Source: Brevibacillus porteri (GTDB taxonomy: Bacteria; Bacillota; Bacilli; Brevibacillales; Brevibacillaceae). From it: 64,000 nt of DNA. Each line of letters begins with the position of its first letter. Positions within the stretch are counted from its first letter, which is position 1. The notes under the pieces were generated by a model, which saw only the letters and a program-made list of their open reading frames with translations, ran no database searches and was not told the origin of the DNA. The translations under genes were made by a program, and so were the position numbers. The DNA is taken from the NCBI RefSeq assembly GCF_003013475.1, contig NZ_PXZO01000003.1:62001-126000 (forward strand), written 5' to 3'. Of the stretch, positions 8,932-18,025 are shown piece by piece.

Positions 8932-10224
8932 ATGAGCGGACAAAATAAAAATCGTGTGACGGTCAAAATGAACGGAAGGTTCTGGGATGAAAAGCGGGAC
9001 GACATCCCAAAGGAAGCAAGTAGAAAGCGCACTCCAAAGGATGATACGCCACGCGTACGTTTCCAAGCACCTCCCTTGCTGTTTACTGACCCGTTGAAGG
9101 AGAAGGGCAACGAAGCATGGGAACGGATGATGCAGCTACGTGGATCTGCCACGAAAGAAACGAAGCCGAATGTTGAATTCGATCAGACGACAAACGACTC
9201 GTATGAATCCGATTATTCCTTCGAGGATACCGAAGAGAAGGGATACAGGAGTAGTCCGGTGAGTCGGCTTGCTGCGTTATGGCCAAAGGGGCCCTTTTGG
9301 CGCACGACTTTAACAACAGGCGGGGCTGTAGCAATTGGCCTCTTGTTCGGATTTCTTGTTTTGACAGTCTTTTCCCAAAAGGAGTTTTCTGAGTCATACG
9401 GAAATGTTCTGAGTGAAACGGTTCAGACACTGACCGCGCCGGGTGCAGGCACTGAACAAACGGCTGGGAAAAATGGCGTGACAGGTCCCGCTTCACCTAA
9501 TGAAAGCCAGCCAACACAAGAGACGCCGACGAATGGCAATGCAGTGGGTCAAAAAGCGATAGCTTTACAACTGCCAGCCGTAAACATGTACGTTGCACAG
9601 GCAGGAGTATTCCAGCCGGATGCATCGCCGCAAACAGCTGTAGAACCACTGGAGAAAGCGGGGATTCCTCATTTGCTTTATAAGGACGCAAGCAAGCAGT
9701 ACATGTTCGCCGCCGCTGCTCCTACAAGAGATGCTGTGCTAGGCTTTGCCGCCAGCCTGAAAAACAAAGGCATGGATATATACGTCAAAGAATTTTCCTT
9801 TCCCGCTTTTGAAGGGTCTGTCCCTGTCGGAAAAGCCGCTAACGCATCTGGTGACCCTAACGTGAAGGCCTTTTTCACCCACGGAGTCAAACTCGTCCAA
9901 ACTCTTTCGGCACAATCAGGGCTGATTATTACGACGGGTCAACTATCGCCAACGGCAAAAGAAACGGCAGAATTAAAAGAAATTCACCGCCAATTTCTGG
10001 AGGAAAGCCGTAAAATGGAAGCCAAGGAAGCCTGGAAGCCATTGCTAGATGGGATGGTAAATGGGGTGAATCAAGCGCTGGCAGCCAGGGACAAAATGGC
10101 AGAAGCAAGCGCAGGCAAAAAGGTGGAAAGCGCCGAATCCTATGCGTGGCAAGTACAGGCGGGTGTTCTTGCCTTTTTCGAGAGCTACGCAAGTTGGATT
10201 CAAAATGCGCGTCCATCCACATAA
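8932..10224 (+). CDS. spoIIB: SpoIIB-like SPOR-domain septal protein
   Basis: A 430-residue protein with a charged cytoplasmic N-terminus (about 1-120) and one membrane segment (about 130-152, GGAVAIGLLFGFLVLTVF). After a low-complexity Thr/Gly/Pro linker comes a SPOR-like domain (about 215-290, MYVAQAGVF...AGIPHLLY). SPOR domains bind denuded septal peptidoglycan. The B. subtilis SpoIIB helps engulfment at the polar septum and lies at the same place before maf, so identity rests on topology and synteny. It is longer than the B. subtilis protein (about 330 residues) because of the N-terminal region and a C-terminal helical part. AGGAGG precedes ATG 8932. Confidence 0.78.
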   Translation: MSGQNKNRVTVKMNGRFWDEKRDDIPKEASRKRTPKDDTPRVRFQAPPLLFTDPLKEKGNEAWERMMQLRGSATKETKPNVEFDQTTNDSYESDYSFEDTEEKGYRSSPVSRLAALWPKGPFWRTTLTTGGAVAIGLLFGFLVLTVFSQKEFSESYGNVLSETVQTLTAPGAGTEQTAGKNGVTGPASPNESQPTQETPTNGNAVGQKAIALQLPAVNMYVAQAGVFQPDASPQTAVEPLEKAGIPHLLYKDASKQYMFAAAAPTRDAVLGFAASLKNKGMDIYVKEFSFPAFEGSVPVGKAANASGDPNVKAFFTHGVKLVQTLSAQSGLIITTGQLSPTAKETAELKEIHRQFLEESRKMEAKEAWKPLLDGMVNGVNQALAARDKMAEASAGKKVESAESYAWQVQAGVLAFFESYASWIQNARPST

Positions 10225-10238
10225 ATGCATGTTTATAT

Positions 10239-10277
10239 GGTCTTCCGCAAGGTTTTCTTGCAGGAGGACTTTTCTTT
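10239..10277 (+). terminator. Intrinsic terminator after spoIIB
   Basis: Stem GTCTTCC-GCAAG / CTTGC-AGGAGGAC with one bulge, followed by TTTTCTTT. The rest of the gap up to 10383 has no recognisable gene. Confidence 0.7.
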
Positions 10278-10383
10278 CTATACAGTAACTACCAAGAGCA
10301 ATCAGGGATTGTTTCGCTTCTCCCCATTTGCTAAACTTATGTTTGGCAAAAAGAGAATCCCTTATAAAAAGGGAGTTGGGAAA

Positions 10384-10623
10384 ATGGGGAAAGAAACGCT
10401 TACTCTCGTGTTTCTGTTGGTGAGTGGACTTTTGTTTGGCAGTATTATCGGGGAGATTTTAAGTCCCTGGCTACCTTTTTTGACCAAGAGCAAAGTGATT
10501 ACTTGGTCGCCTGCGGCAGATTTAGAAATTTTGAAGTACGAACTGAACTTTCAGGTAAAACTAAATCTAGCCAGTATCGGAGGCTTAGCCCTCGCATTTT
10601 GGATACATCGACGAATAAAGTAG
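10384..10623 (+). CDS. DUF4321 small membrane protein
   Basis: A 79-residue protein with an N-terminal hydrophobic segment (TLVFLLVSGLLFGSIIGEIL) and a second near the C-terminus (LASIGGLALAFWI). It resembles DUF4321 proteins found near maf in Paenibacillaceae. The function is unknown. ATG 10384 has a GGGAG-rich site just upstream (10372-10382); the frame is open further up (from 10225), but that stretch contains the spoIIB terminator and is unlikely to be coding. It lies 8 bp before maf and is probably co-transcribed with it. Confidence 0.75.
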   Translation: MGKETLTLVFLLVSGLLFGSIIGEILSPWLPFLTKSKVITWSPAADLEILKYELNFQVKLNLASIGGLALAFWIHRRIK

Positions 10624-10631
10624 GTTGAAAA

Positions 10632-11219
10632 ATGACGAAAAAAAATGTTCCTCTCATTCTGGCTTCATCTTCGCCGCGTCGAAGGGAGCTTCTGCAAGCT
10701 TTAGGTTTATCATTTACCGTTATCACCAGTGATGTAGATGAGACGACAGCAGAGCATTTATCTGCGAGCGAAGTAGTAGAAGAATTGTCTTTACGCAAGG
10801 CCAAGGAAGTGGCTTCTCGCTTGACGGAAGGCGTCGTTTTAGGATCTGATACGGTAGTCGTTCTTGATGGCCAAATATTGGGCAAGCCTGTTGATGAAAT
10901 GGACGCATATCGTATGTTGTCCATGCTCCAGGGGCAAGAGCATACCGTTTATAGTGGAGTCGCCTTGATAGATGTGGAGACAGGCCGTGCGGAAGTCTCA
11001 CATAGTCTAACACACGTAAGAATTCGAGCTTTAACAGAGCAAGAAATCAAGTCGTACATTGCGACAGGTGAGCCGATGGATAAAGCGGGCTCATACGCCA
11101 TTCAGGGTATTGGAGCCACGATCGTGGAAGGAATAACCGGAGACTACTTCACAGTTGTTGGTCTTCCGTTAGGCCTGACGTCTACTCTTTTGACACGTTT
11201 TGGGATGCCGATTTTGTAA
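10632..11219 (+). CDS. maf: Maf nucleotide pyrophosphatase
   Basis: A 195-residue member of the Maf/HAM1 fold family that hydrolyses dTTP, UTP and modified nucleotides to monophosphates. The signature LASSSPRRRELLQALG is at residues 8-23. SDTVVVLDGQILGKP and KAGSYAIQGIGATIV are the other conserved blocks. In B. subtilis maf is a septation-linked gene at the head of the radC-mreBCD-minCD operon; the order here is the same. Confidence 0.93.
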   Translation: MTKKNVPLILASSSPRRRELLQALGLSFTVITSDVDETTAEHLSASEVVEELSLRKAKEVASRLTEGVVLGSDTVVVLDGQILGKPVDEMDAYRMLSMLQGQEHTVYSGVALIDVETGRAEVSHSLTHVRIRALTEQEIKSYIATGEPMDKAGSYAIQGIGATIVEGITGDYFTVVGLPLGLTSTLLTRFGMPIL

Positions 11220-11320
11220 AGTTGTCATGCTTGAAGCAAGCGGCGACGGCCATACGCCTCATGAACCTCTCCATGTCAGCCGTTTTCGATAATGTGAATA
11301 TGGCTGGAGGCGGATATAAA

Positions 11321-12019
11321 ATGGCAACAAATACCTGTAACAAAATGCTGATGAAAAACGTCCCTTACTATGACCGTCCACGTGAACGACTGCTTCGCGA
11401 AGGAGCGGTCCATCTGTCTGATGCTGAACTTCTTGCCATTTTACTGCGGACAGGCAGGGAACAAGAGACGGCCCATCAGTTGGCTCAGCGCTTGTTAGCC
11501 AGGTTTGGAGACCTGCGTGGTTTAGCCCAAGCCTCTCATGCTGAGTTAACAGAGCTAAAAGGAATTGGTCCAGTCAAAGCGATTGAATTGCATGCTGCGT
11601 TTGAGCTTGGGCGTAGATTGATGGGAGTGCCTCGAGAGTATAGGGCTTCTATCCGTTTACCACGGGACGTAGCTGATTTGATGTCGCCAGAGCTTGCTCA
11701 TTTGACACAGGAACATTTTGTCTGTCTCTTTCTGAATACCAAGAACCACGTGATTGGCAAGCAGACGATTTTCGTAGGCAGTCTGGACGCTTCCATCGTA
11801 CACCCGAGAGAAGTCTTTAAAGAAGCGATCCGTCGTAGCAGCGCATCGGTGATATGCCTACATAACCATCCGAGCGGTGATCCGACACCTAGCAGGGAAG
11901 ACATCGCGATTACGCATACATTGCGTGACGCTGGTGAACTGGTGGGGATTTCATTGTTGGATCATGTTATTATCGGGGAAGGCAAGTACATTAGTCTCAA
12001 AGAGCAAGGGTACTTGTAA
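11321..12019 (+). CDS. radC: RadC family protein (JAMM/MPN+ fold)
   Basis: A 232-residue protein with a helix-hairpin-helix motif (LKGIGPVKAIEL, about residues 76-87) and the JAMM zinc metal-binding motif HNHPSGDPTPSREDI near residue 183. The exact activity is uncertain despite the historical DNA-repair name. ATG 11321 is chosen because CTGGAGG stands about 10 nt upstream and gives the family length (231 in B. subtilis). The frame is open back to 11222, but that extension has no conserved content. Confidence 0.9.
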   Translation: MATNTCNKMLMKNVPYYDRPRERLLREGAVHLSDAELLAILLRTGREQETAHQLAQRLLARFGDLRGLAQASHAELTELKGIGPVKAIELHAAFELGRRLMGVPREYRASIRLPRDVADLMSPELAHLTQEHFVCLFLNTKNHVIGKQTIFVGSLDASIVHPREVFKEAIRRSSASVICLHNHPSGDPTPSREDIAITHTLRDAGELVGISLLDHVIIGEGKYISLKEQGYL

Positions 12020-12076
12020 CATGTTTATACGCACAAGATTTTTCATCGAAACGTCTATGAATTCTTGAGCGCATGA

Positions 12077-12136
12077 AAACCTTCCACAAAAACGCGGTCG
12101 CTCTATCTTTTGGAGGCCTCGATAGAGGTTCTCTTA
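12077..12136 (+). promoter_or_regulatory. Leader motif shared with rel (copy 1, before mreB)
   Basis: This 60-nt stretch aligns without gaps to 59578-59637 upstream of rel, with 45 identical positions by my count. Most conserved are GCGGTCGCTC (12094-12103) and, after a 10-nt variable gap, AGGCCTCGATAGAGGTT (12114-12130). The latter can form a small hairpin (CCTC-GATA-GAGG); GGTC (12097-12099 and 12100 region) could instead pair with GGCC. It lies 40 nt before the mreB start. It may be an RNA element or a protein-binding site; I know of no named element that matches. Confidence 0.65.
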
Positions 12137-12175
12137 TGCTTGTCATTTGGATTAATATTTGGAAGGAGTTTTTTT

Positions 12176-13219
12176 ATGTTTGGTGGATTTACACGTGACT
12201 TGGGGATTGACCTCGGCACTGCCAATACACTTGTTTTTGTGAAGGGGAAAGGAATTGTGGTGCGTGAGCCTTCTGTTGTAGCGATTCGTACCAATAACAA
12301 TTCCATTGAAGCAGTAGGGAATGCAGCGAAAAGTATGATCGGTCGTACGCCGGGTAATATCGTAGCGGTTCGTCCAATGAAAGATGGGGTTATCGCTGAC
12401 TTTGATACAACTGCGACAATGATGCGCTACTTCATTAATCAAGCACAAAAAAATCAAGGGCTGTTTAGCCGTCGTCCAAATGTAATGGTCTGTGTACCTT
12501 CGGGAATTACTGCGGTGGAAAAGCGCGCAGTCGAAGATGCTACGAAGCAGGCTGGAGCGAAGGAAGCCCATACGATTGAAGAGCCGTTTGCGGCAGCGAT
12601 CGGTGCAGACCTGCCAGTATGGGAACCGACTGGAAGTATGGTCGTAGACATTGGTGGTGGTACGACAGAAGTCGCTATCATTTCTCTCGGGGGGATTGTT
12701 ACATCTCGTTCCATTCGTGTGGCTGGAGATGAGATGGACGAGGCGATTATTCAGTACATCAAGCGCCGTTACAACTTGATGATCGGGGAACGGACAGCAG
12801 AAACACTGAAGCTGGAGATCGGCTCTGCGATTGCTCCTGATGAGGTCGAAAACGTTGACATTCGCGGTCGTGACCTTGTAACCGGATTGCCAAAAACACT
12901 CTCGGTAAGCAGCACAGAGATTGCCGAAGCATTGGCGGAAACCATTTCTGCTATTGTGGAAGCGGTGAAGGTAACACTCGAAAAAAGCCCGCCTGAGCTC
13001 GCGGCGGACATCATGGATCGTGGAATTGTACTCACAGGCGGCGGTGCGCTCTTGCGTAATATGGATCGCCTGATAAGTAAGGAAACGGGTATGCCCGTGC
13101 ATGTTGCGGAAAACGCACTGGATTGCGTAGCGATTGGAACAGGTCGTGCATTGGAGAACATTCACCTGTTCAAATCCAAGCAAGGCATCACCTCTTCCCG
13201 ACTAAAACGGGGTAAATAA
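12176..13219 (+). CDS. mreB: Rod-shape-determining actin homologue MreB
   Basis: A 347-residue actin-fold ATPase that forms membrane-bound filaments guiding lateral wall synthesis. The phosphate-1 loop is [11 protein letters not shown] (residues 10-20). [12 protein letters not shown] is the phosphate-2 loop and [12 protein letters not shown] the adenosine motif. GGAAGGAG lies 8 nt before ATG 12176; upstream in-frame codons from 12110 run through the leader motif and are not coding. It heads mreB-mreC-mreD-pbp-minC-minD-rodA with short gaps. Confidence 0.96.
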   Translation: MFGGFTRDLGIDLGTANTLVFVKGKGIVVREPSVVAIRTNNNSIEAVGNAAKSMIGRTPGNIVAVRPMKDGVIADFDTTATMMRYFINQAQKNQGLFSRRPNVMVCVPSGITAVEKRAVEDATKQAGAKEAHTIEEPFAAAIGADLPVWEPTGSMVVDIGGGTTEVAIISLGGIVTSRSIRVAGDEMDEAIIQYIKRRYNLMIGERTAETLKLEIGSAIAPDEVENVDIRGRDLVTGLPKTLSVSSTEIAEALAETISAIVEAVKVTLEKSPPELAADIMDRGIVLTGGGALLRNMDRLISKETGMPVHVAENALDCVAIGTGRALENIHLFKSKQGITSSRLKRGK

Positions 13220-13233
13220 ACGGAGGGTAGGGC

Positions 13234-14193
13234 ATGTCGTTTTTCGGGAATAAGCGGCTTATCATTGTACTTGTAGGCTTGGTCCTGCTTATCTCCGTCG
13301 TGGGCTTCACTTCTCGTGAACGGGTTAGCCTGACCTGGCCAGAAATGTTCTTTAAAGATACCTTCAGCGTGGTGCAGGGCTTTTTCTATCGCCCTGCCCA
13401 GGCTGTTTCTGGCTTTTTTCAGGAAATGGAAGAAGCGTACGGCGTATATGAAGAAAACAAGGCACTTAAGGCAAGCTTGGATCAATACGCCCGTCTAAGT
13501 GCCGAATTGCACACACTCAAAGCAGATAATCAGCGCCTTCGAGAAATGGTAGGGGCAAAAGATTCACTTAAATCTTACAACCTTCACTTTGCGGAAGTCG
13601 TGGCGAGAAACCCTGATACATGGAACAACGTCGTTACCATCGATCAAGGATTAAAAAGTGGCATTAAAAAAGATATGGCTGTCATTACAGCCAAAGGAAT
13701 GATCGGGCGCGTACAGAGTGTTGCCAACTTTTCAGCTACGGTTGAATTGTTGACGAGCTATGAGCGACGTGACCATATCTCAGCGGATATTTTGACGGAG
13801 CAGATAGTCGACGGCAAGCCTGTGTACCGTCAAATTAGTGGTGTCATTGAAGAATACGATCCGCAAGAAAGATTGCTCGTCATGCGCAAAATCCCTTGGG
13901 GACAAGCGATTAAAAAAGATCAGCAAGTGATCTCGTCAGGTTTGGGAGGAGTTGTCCCTCGCAATTTGCCGATTGGCTATATTGTTCGCGTAGAGCCAGA
14001 TGATTATGGCTTGACTCAAACCGCCTACATCCAGCCAAGCGCTGATTTTTCACAATTGAATGAAGTCATGGTTGTGGAACGTGATTTTACAATCGCTCCC
14101 AATGGTGAATTGATCCCGCAACAGCCAGCCGGCCAGACACAAACACAGACAACTGTGCCTCCGGCTCCACCTGCTAGCGGGGGTGGTCAGTAA
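13234..14193 (+). CDS. mreC: Rod-shape-determining protein MreC
   Basis: A 319-residue bitopic membrane protein. An N-terminal membrane segment (LIIVLVGLVLLISVVGF) is followed by a coiled coil (about 65-105) and the beta-rich periplasmic-type domain (VVARNPDTWNNVVTIDQG onward). It ends in a Pro/Gln/Thr-rich tail (PQQPAGQTQTQTTVPP). MreC links MreB to PBP2-type transpeptidases outside the membrane. The stop overlaps the mreD start, so translation is coupled. Confidence 0.93.
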   Translation: MSFFGNKRLIIVLVGLVLLISVVGFTSRERVSLTWPEMFFKDTFSVVQGFFYRPAQAVSGFFQEMEEAYGVYEENKALKASLDQYARLSAELHTLKADNQRLREMVGAKDSLKSYNLHFAEVVARNPDTWNNVVTIDQGLKSGIKKDMAVITAKGMIGRVQSVANFSATVELLTSYERRDHISADILTEQIVDGKPVYRQISGVIEEYDPQERLLVMRKIPWGQAIKKDQQVISSGLGGVVPRNLPIGYIVRVEPDDYGLTQTAYIQPSADFSQLNEVMVVERDFTIAPNGELIPQQPAGQTQTQTTVPPAPPASGGGQ

Positions 14194-14717
14194 TGGCTCG
14201 GTTTTTATTGACGTTGGGCGTAGTGGTCATGTTTGTTTTGGAAGGAACTGTGATGCAAGTGTCTGCACCTAGTACATGGGGTCTGTCCTGGATGACGGTA
14301 CCCCGGTTTGCGCTTGTGTGCTGCATCTTTATTTCGATGTATCTCGGTAGACGCGAGGGCTTGTATTACGGGATCGCCTTCGGATTTTTACAGGATGTCC
14401 TGTTTGGGCAACTAATTGGAATCTATACCATGTCCATGATGGTGGCCAGCTACTTTGCAGGGATGATCGTTCTTTTGTTCCAGAGAGGATTCGGGATGGT
14501 TTTCATTACCAGCTTCCTGATTTTATTCGGACATGAGTGGCTTTTGTATTCCTTGTTCCGCTTGTTTTCCGCTGCCCCCTTCGATGTTCAATGGATTTTG
14601 ACACATCAAATTTTGCCTAGTGTGTTGTTGAATCTCGCTTTTGGCTTACTGGTATACTTTCCGATCAAGAATGTATGCAACAAGATTCTGGCGAAAAAGG
14701 AAATGCACATGCAGTAA
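14193..14717 (+). CDS. mreD: Rod-shape-determining protein MreD
   Basis: A 174-residue integral membrane protein with about five or six hydrophobic helices and a basic C-terminus. Its place between mreC and a PBP2 gene fixes the identity. It is part of the elongasome and stabilises the MreC-PBP2 complex. Confidence 0.9.
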   Translation: MARFLLTLGVVVMFVLEGTVMQVSAPSTWGLSWMTVPRFALVCCIFISMYLGRREGLYYGIAFGFLQDVLFGQLIGIYTMSMMVASYFAGMIVLLFQRGFGMVFITSFLILFGHEWLLYSLFRLFSAAPFDVQWILTHQILPSVLLNLAFGLLVYFPIKNVCNKILAKKEMHMQ

Positions 14718-14738
14718 GGGCAAAGGAGAGGAGAGTTC

Positions 14739-17177
14739 GTGGAAGAAGTCAAAGAACCGAAATCAGGCATACCTATTCGGCTCAATATATTGTTTGTGAT
14801 TGTATTTTTGTTCTTCGCCGCCATTATTTTGCGGCTAGCCTTTGTGCAGCTGGTGGAAGGCGAACAGTACATGCATGAATTGGAAAAGTTCAGTATTCGC
14901 GAACTGCCGATTTCCGCTCCTCGTGGCCGTATCTTGGATAAAAATGGCGAGGTACTCGTTTCGAATAAGCCTGTGTACACCGTTCAATACGTTGAAGAAC
15001 AAGGGCAGGACATTGATGAAGAGAAAGTCGCGGATCGTCTGGCAAAAATCCTCATCCCCGATGGCGGTAAAATTGGTACGGATAAGGAACTGTTAAAGAA
15101 GACGATTGAACTGAGGTCAACCTTGCCTGTTGCTTTCAATGCACAAGAAACAAACGATCTCAAGGCAAAGGTTGCGGCGAAGCTAAAAGCCGTTCCAAAA
15201 GTAGAGACTGTCGATCAGATGTCGGACTTTGAGCTGGTAAAGACTGCTGTGTATCTCGGGATGCGTGTTCGTTCTCCTTTTGATGACAAGGAGAGAGCAG
15301 ACCTTCTTAAGAAACTGAATGCTGCCAAGCCGGGTACACCTGCTATTACGGAAGCGAATACTACGGATTTCGAACTGTTAAAAATGGCGATAAACGCTAA
15401 TATGACCCTCACTCTTAAATTGGACAAGGAAGATCGTAATGACCTTGCAAAAAAAGTGAAGGATCAGATCGGAGTTTTGCCAACCCCCGGAGGCTTAGCA
15501 GAAAAGTCTGACATGGATTTGCTGCGCTATGCCTCGTTGTTCGACATGGATATCAAGCTGCCGTTGACAGAGCAGCAACGCCAATTTCAGTGGCACAAGC
15601 TCTCGTTGCTGCAAGAGATGCGTTCACCGCAGATGGCTAGTTATATTCCGAGGCGTGTCAAGGTCAACATCACGGAGCAGGAAATGTTCCAGATCGAAGA
15701 ACGACGCACCGAGCTGCCAGGAATTAGTGTGGAGTTGGAGCCTGTTCGCCAGATTTTCGAAGACCCGGATGGTTCGGCATTTGGTACTCACTTTCTCGGG
15801 TACATCAATGCGATTCGACCTGAGAGCTTAAAAGAATATCAGGCACAGGGCTACAACGCGATCGACCGTGTCGGTGTAACCGGTCTGGAGAGCTCCTATG
15901 AACGTTATTTGCGTGGCAAAAACGGGATTATGGAAGTACACGTGAACAAAAATTCGGAGACGGTAGAGAAAAAGATGCGCCCAGACCAAGGCCCTCAGCC
16001 AGGAAACGATCTCGTTTTGGCTATGGACTGGCGTTATCAAAGCAAGGTAGAGGCCATCTTGAAAGAAGAGGTTGAAGCATTCAAGAAGCGCCCGACTACG
16101 CCAAAAGAATTTAAAGATGCACATGTATTAGTGATGAATCCAAATACGGGCGAAATATTGGCGATGGCGAGTTATCCAGATTACAATTTGAATCTGTATT
16201 ACGACCGCAAGAAATTCAACGAGAATTACACCTCGCTTATTTTGCCGAACGAATCAAACCGATTCATTTATACGCCGTATCCACCTGCTTCTACCTACAA
16301 GCCCCTGTCTGTCATGATTGCGCTTCAGGAGGGGCTGACTACACCGAACGAAGTCATCTATGACCGAGGTGGCTTGAATGTCGGTAACACGTATAAACGC
16401 AACTGGAAGGCAAGCGGTCACGGACCCGTTAACGCTCGTCGTGCCTTGCAGGTGTCAAACAATACGTATATGTACGAAATGGCGATTCGCTTGGCAAGAA
16501 AAGGAAAAGACGGCTGGGAGAAGCAGTTTTCTGTCTATGATTACTACAATGCCCAGTTTGGTCTTGGTGTGAAAACAGGTGTGGATCTGCCGAATGAACA
16601 TACCGGTTGGGAAAACCAGAACCTTTACTACGGGAACTTGGCGGACGTGATGATTGGTCAATACGATCTGTTCACGCCGATGCAGCTGGGTCAATACGTA
16701 TCGACCATTGCTAATGGAGGATATCGGGTACGCCCACATCTTGTAAAAGAAATTCGCAAAGGAACTACCGATCCGAAGAAACCAGGACAAACGCTCTCGG
16801 TTATTGAACCACAAGTGCTCAACCGGGTTGATATCGATCCGAAGCATATACAGGTGGTAAAAGAAGGGATGCGGCTGGTTACTCAGCCAGGTGGTACCGT
16901 TCAACGATTCAATGGGTTGCCTTTCACCGTTGCAGCCAAGTCTGGTACGGCACAAACGTCGCAGCCAGCGGAAAATGCACTGGTTGTCGGCTTTGCGCCT
17001 TATGAAAATCCTCAACTGGTTTTCGTCGTCATTGCGCCGAACAGTTTGAGAGACGGTACATCCAGTTCGGATGCGACTGGTCCGATCTCGCGTCGATTGC
17101 TCGAAGCTTACAATGAACTGAATCCAGGTGTCCTTACTGGTGGGGTTCCGAAGCCAAATCCAACGTCCGCGAAGTAA
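14739..17177 (+). CDS. Class B penicillin-binding protein (PBP2-like transpeptidase of the elongasome)
   Basis: An 812-residue bitopic D,D-transpeptidase. It has a membrane anchor at about 18-40, the PBP dimer domain beginning APRGRILDKNGEVL, and a transpeptidase domain with all active-site motifs: Ser518-T-Y-Lys521, Ser573-N-Asn575 and Lys734-S-G-T. It is clearly longer than B. subtilis PBP2A or PbpH (about 700-716). The extra length lies around residues 105-300 and contains three related units near 15219, 15360 and 15504. GTG 14739 has GGAGAGG just upstream. Between mreD and minC, it is best read as the MreBCD-RodA partner transpeptidase. Beta-lactams would be expected to target it. Confidence 0.92.
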   Translation: MEEVKEPKSGIPIRLNILFVIVFLFFAAIILRLAFVQLVEGEQYMHELEKFSIRELPISAPRGRILDKNGEVLVSNKPVYTVQYVEEQGQDIDEEKVADRLAKILIPDGGKIGTDKELLKKTIELRSTLPVAFNAQETNDLKAKVAAKLKAVPKVETVDQMSDFELVKTAVYLGMRVRSPFDDKERADLLKKLNAAKPGTPAITEANTTDFELLKMAINANMTLTLKLDKEDRNDLAKKVKDQIGVLPTPGGLAEKSDMDLLRYASLFDMDIKLPLTEQQRQFQWHKLSLLQEMRSPQMASYIPRRVKVNITEQEMFQIEERRTELPGISVELEPVRQIFEDPDGSAFGTHFLGYINAIRPESLKEYQAQGYNAIDRVGVTGLESSYERYLRGKNGIMEVHVNKNSETVEKKMRPDQGPQPGNDLVLAMDWRYQSKVEAILKEEVEAFKKRPTTPKEFKDAHVLVMNPNTGEILAMASYPDYNLNLYYDRKKFNENYTSLILPNESNRFIYTPYPPASTYKPLSVMIALQEGLTTPNEVIYDRGGLNVGNTYKRNWKASGHGPVNARRALQVSNNTYMYEMAIRLARKGKDGWEKQFSVYDYYNAQFGLGVKTGVDLPNEHTGWENQNLYYGNLADVMIGQYDLFTPMQLGQYVSTIANGGYRVRPHLVKEIRKGTTDPKKPGQTLSVIEPQVLNRVDIDPKHIQVVKEGMRLVTQPGGTVQRFNGLPFTVAAKSGTAQTSQPAENALVVGFAPYENPQLVFVVIAPNSLRDGTSSSDATGPISRRLLEAYNELNPGVLTGGVPKPNPTSAK

Positions 17178-17327
17178 ACACAATGGTTGTCCAGGGCAAT
17201 CAAGCCCCAGAAATAATGGAGTCAAGCTCTTGCAAAATGCCACCATGTGACCCAATTCGGCAATTTTTTCACGCAGAGCAGGAAAAATCTTTCTGCATGG
17301 CGAATGGTATCGGTCGAGGTGAAACCG

Positions 17328-18005
17328 GTGACGACTGTGAAAAGCAAGGTCACGATCAAAGGAACGAAAGAGGGTCTCGTCTTCTTTATGGATGATACCT
17401 GTTCCTTCGACGAACTGCTGGCCGATATGCGTGAAAAAATAGAGCATAGCCACCAACAGATTTTGTCTGGGCCACTCATTCGGGTATCTATAAAATTGGG
17501 AAAACGATACTGCTCACCCGAGCAACAAGAGCAGTTGACTCAAATTATTCGAACGAAGGGCAACCTGGTGATCCATACAATCGAATCTGATTTGATCACG
17601 CGGGAAGAAGCTATGGCTGAACGCCTGAAAACCCATTTTTCCATACAGGTAAATACGGTACGCTCTGGGCAAGTACTGGAGTTTGACGGTGATTTGCTCT
17701 TGTTGGGAGATGTCAATCCCGGGGGGACGGTTCGCAGTACAGGAAGCATCTACGTGCTCGGTCATCTCAGAGGGTACGCGCACGCAGGTATTTCCGGTGA
17801 CTCACAGGTAATTATTGCGGCTGCAGTCATGAGTCCTACCCAGTTGCGGATTGCAGATGTGATCAGCAAGCCGGGTGAGGAATGGACGAATAATTCCGGA
17901 GGCACAGAATTTGCCTATCTGGAAAATGAGATCATGCTGGTAGCGAAAATGAACTACTTGTCGCGAATCCGCCCTGATTTGGGTGAGAAAAAGCGTGAGG
18001 GTTGA
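17328..18005 (+). CDS. minC: Septum site-determining protein MinC
   Basis: A 225-residue FtsZ polymerisation inhibitor. The N-terminal half is a MinC_N domain (VTIKGTKEGLVFFMDDTCSFDELL). The C-terminal half is the beta-helix (GDLLLLGDVNPGGTVRSTGSIYVLG) that binds MinD. I choose GTG 17328 because GAGGTGA (17315-17321) is 6 nt upstream and the resulting N-terminus aligns with other MinC proteins. GTG 17247 and ATG 17304 in frame lack sites. The stretch 17178-17327 shows no gene. Confidence 0.93.
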   Translation: MTTVKSKVTIKGTKEGLVFFMDDTCSFDELLADMREKIEHSHQQILSGPLIRVSIKLGKRYCSPEQQEQLTQIIRTKGNLVIHTIESDLITREEAMAERLKTHFSIQVNTVRSGQVLEFDGDLLLLGDVNPGGTVRSTGSIYVLGHLRGYAHAGISGDSQVIIAAAVMSPTQLRIADVISKPGEEWTNNSGGTEFAYLENEIMLVAKMNYLSRIRPDLGEKKREG

Positions 18006-18025
18006 GGGAAAGAGGAGGAACGGAC

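Noticed and set aside
11222-11320. N-terminal extension of radC
   Set aside because: In frame, but no conserved content; ATG 11321 has a good site and gives the family length.
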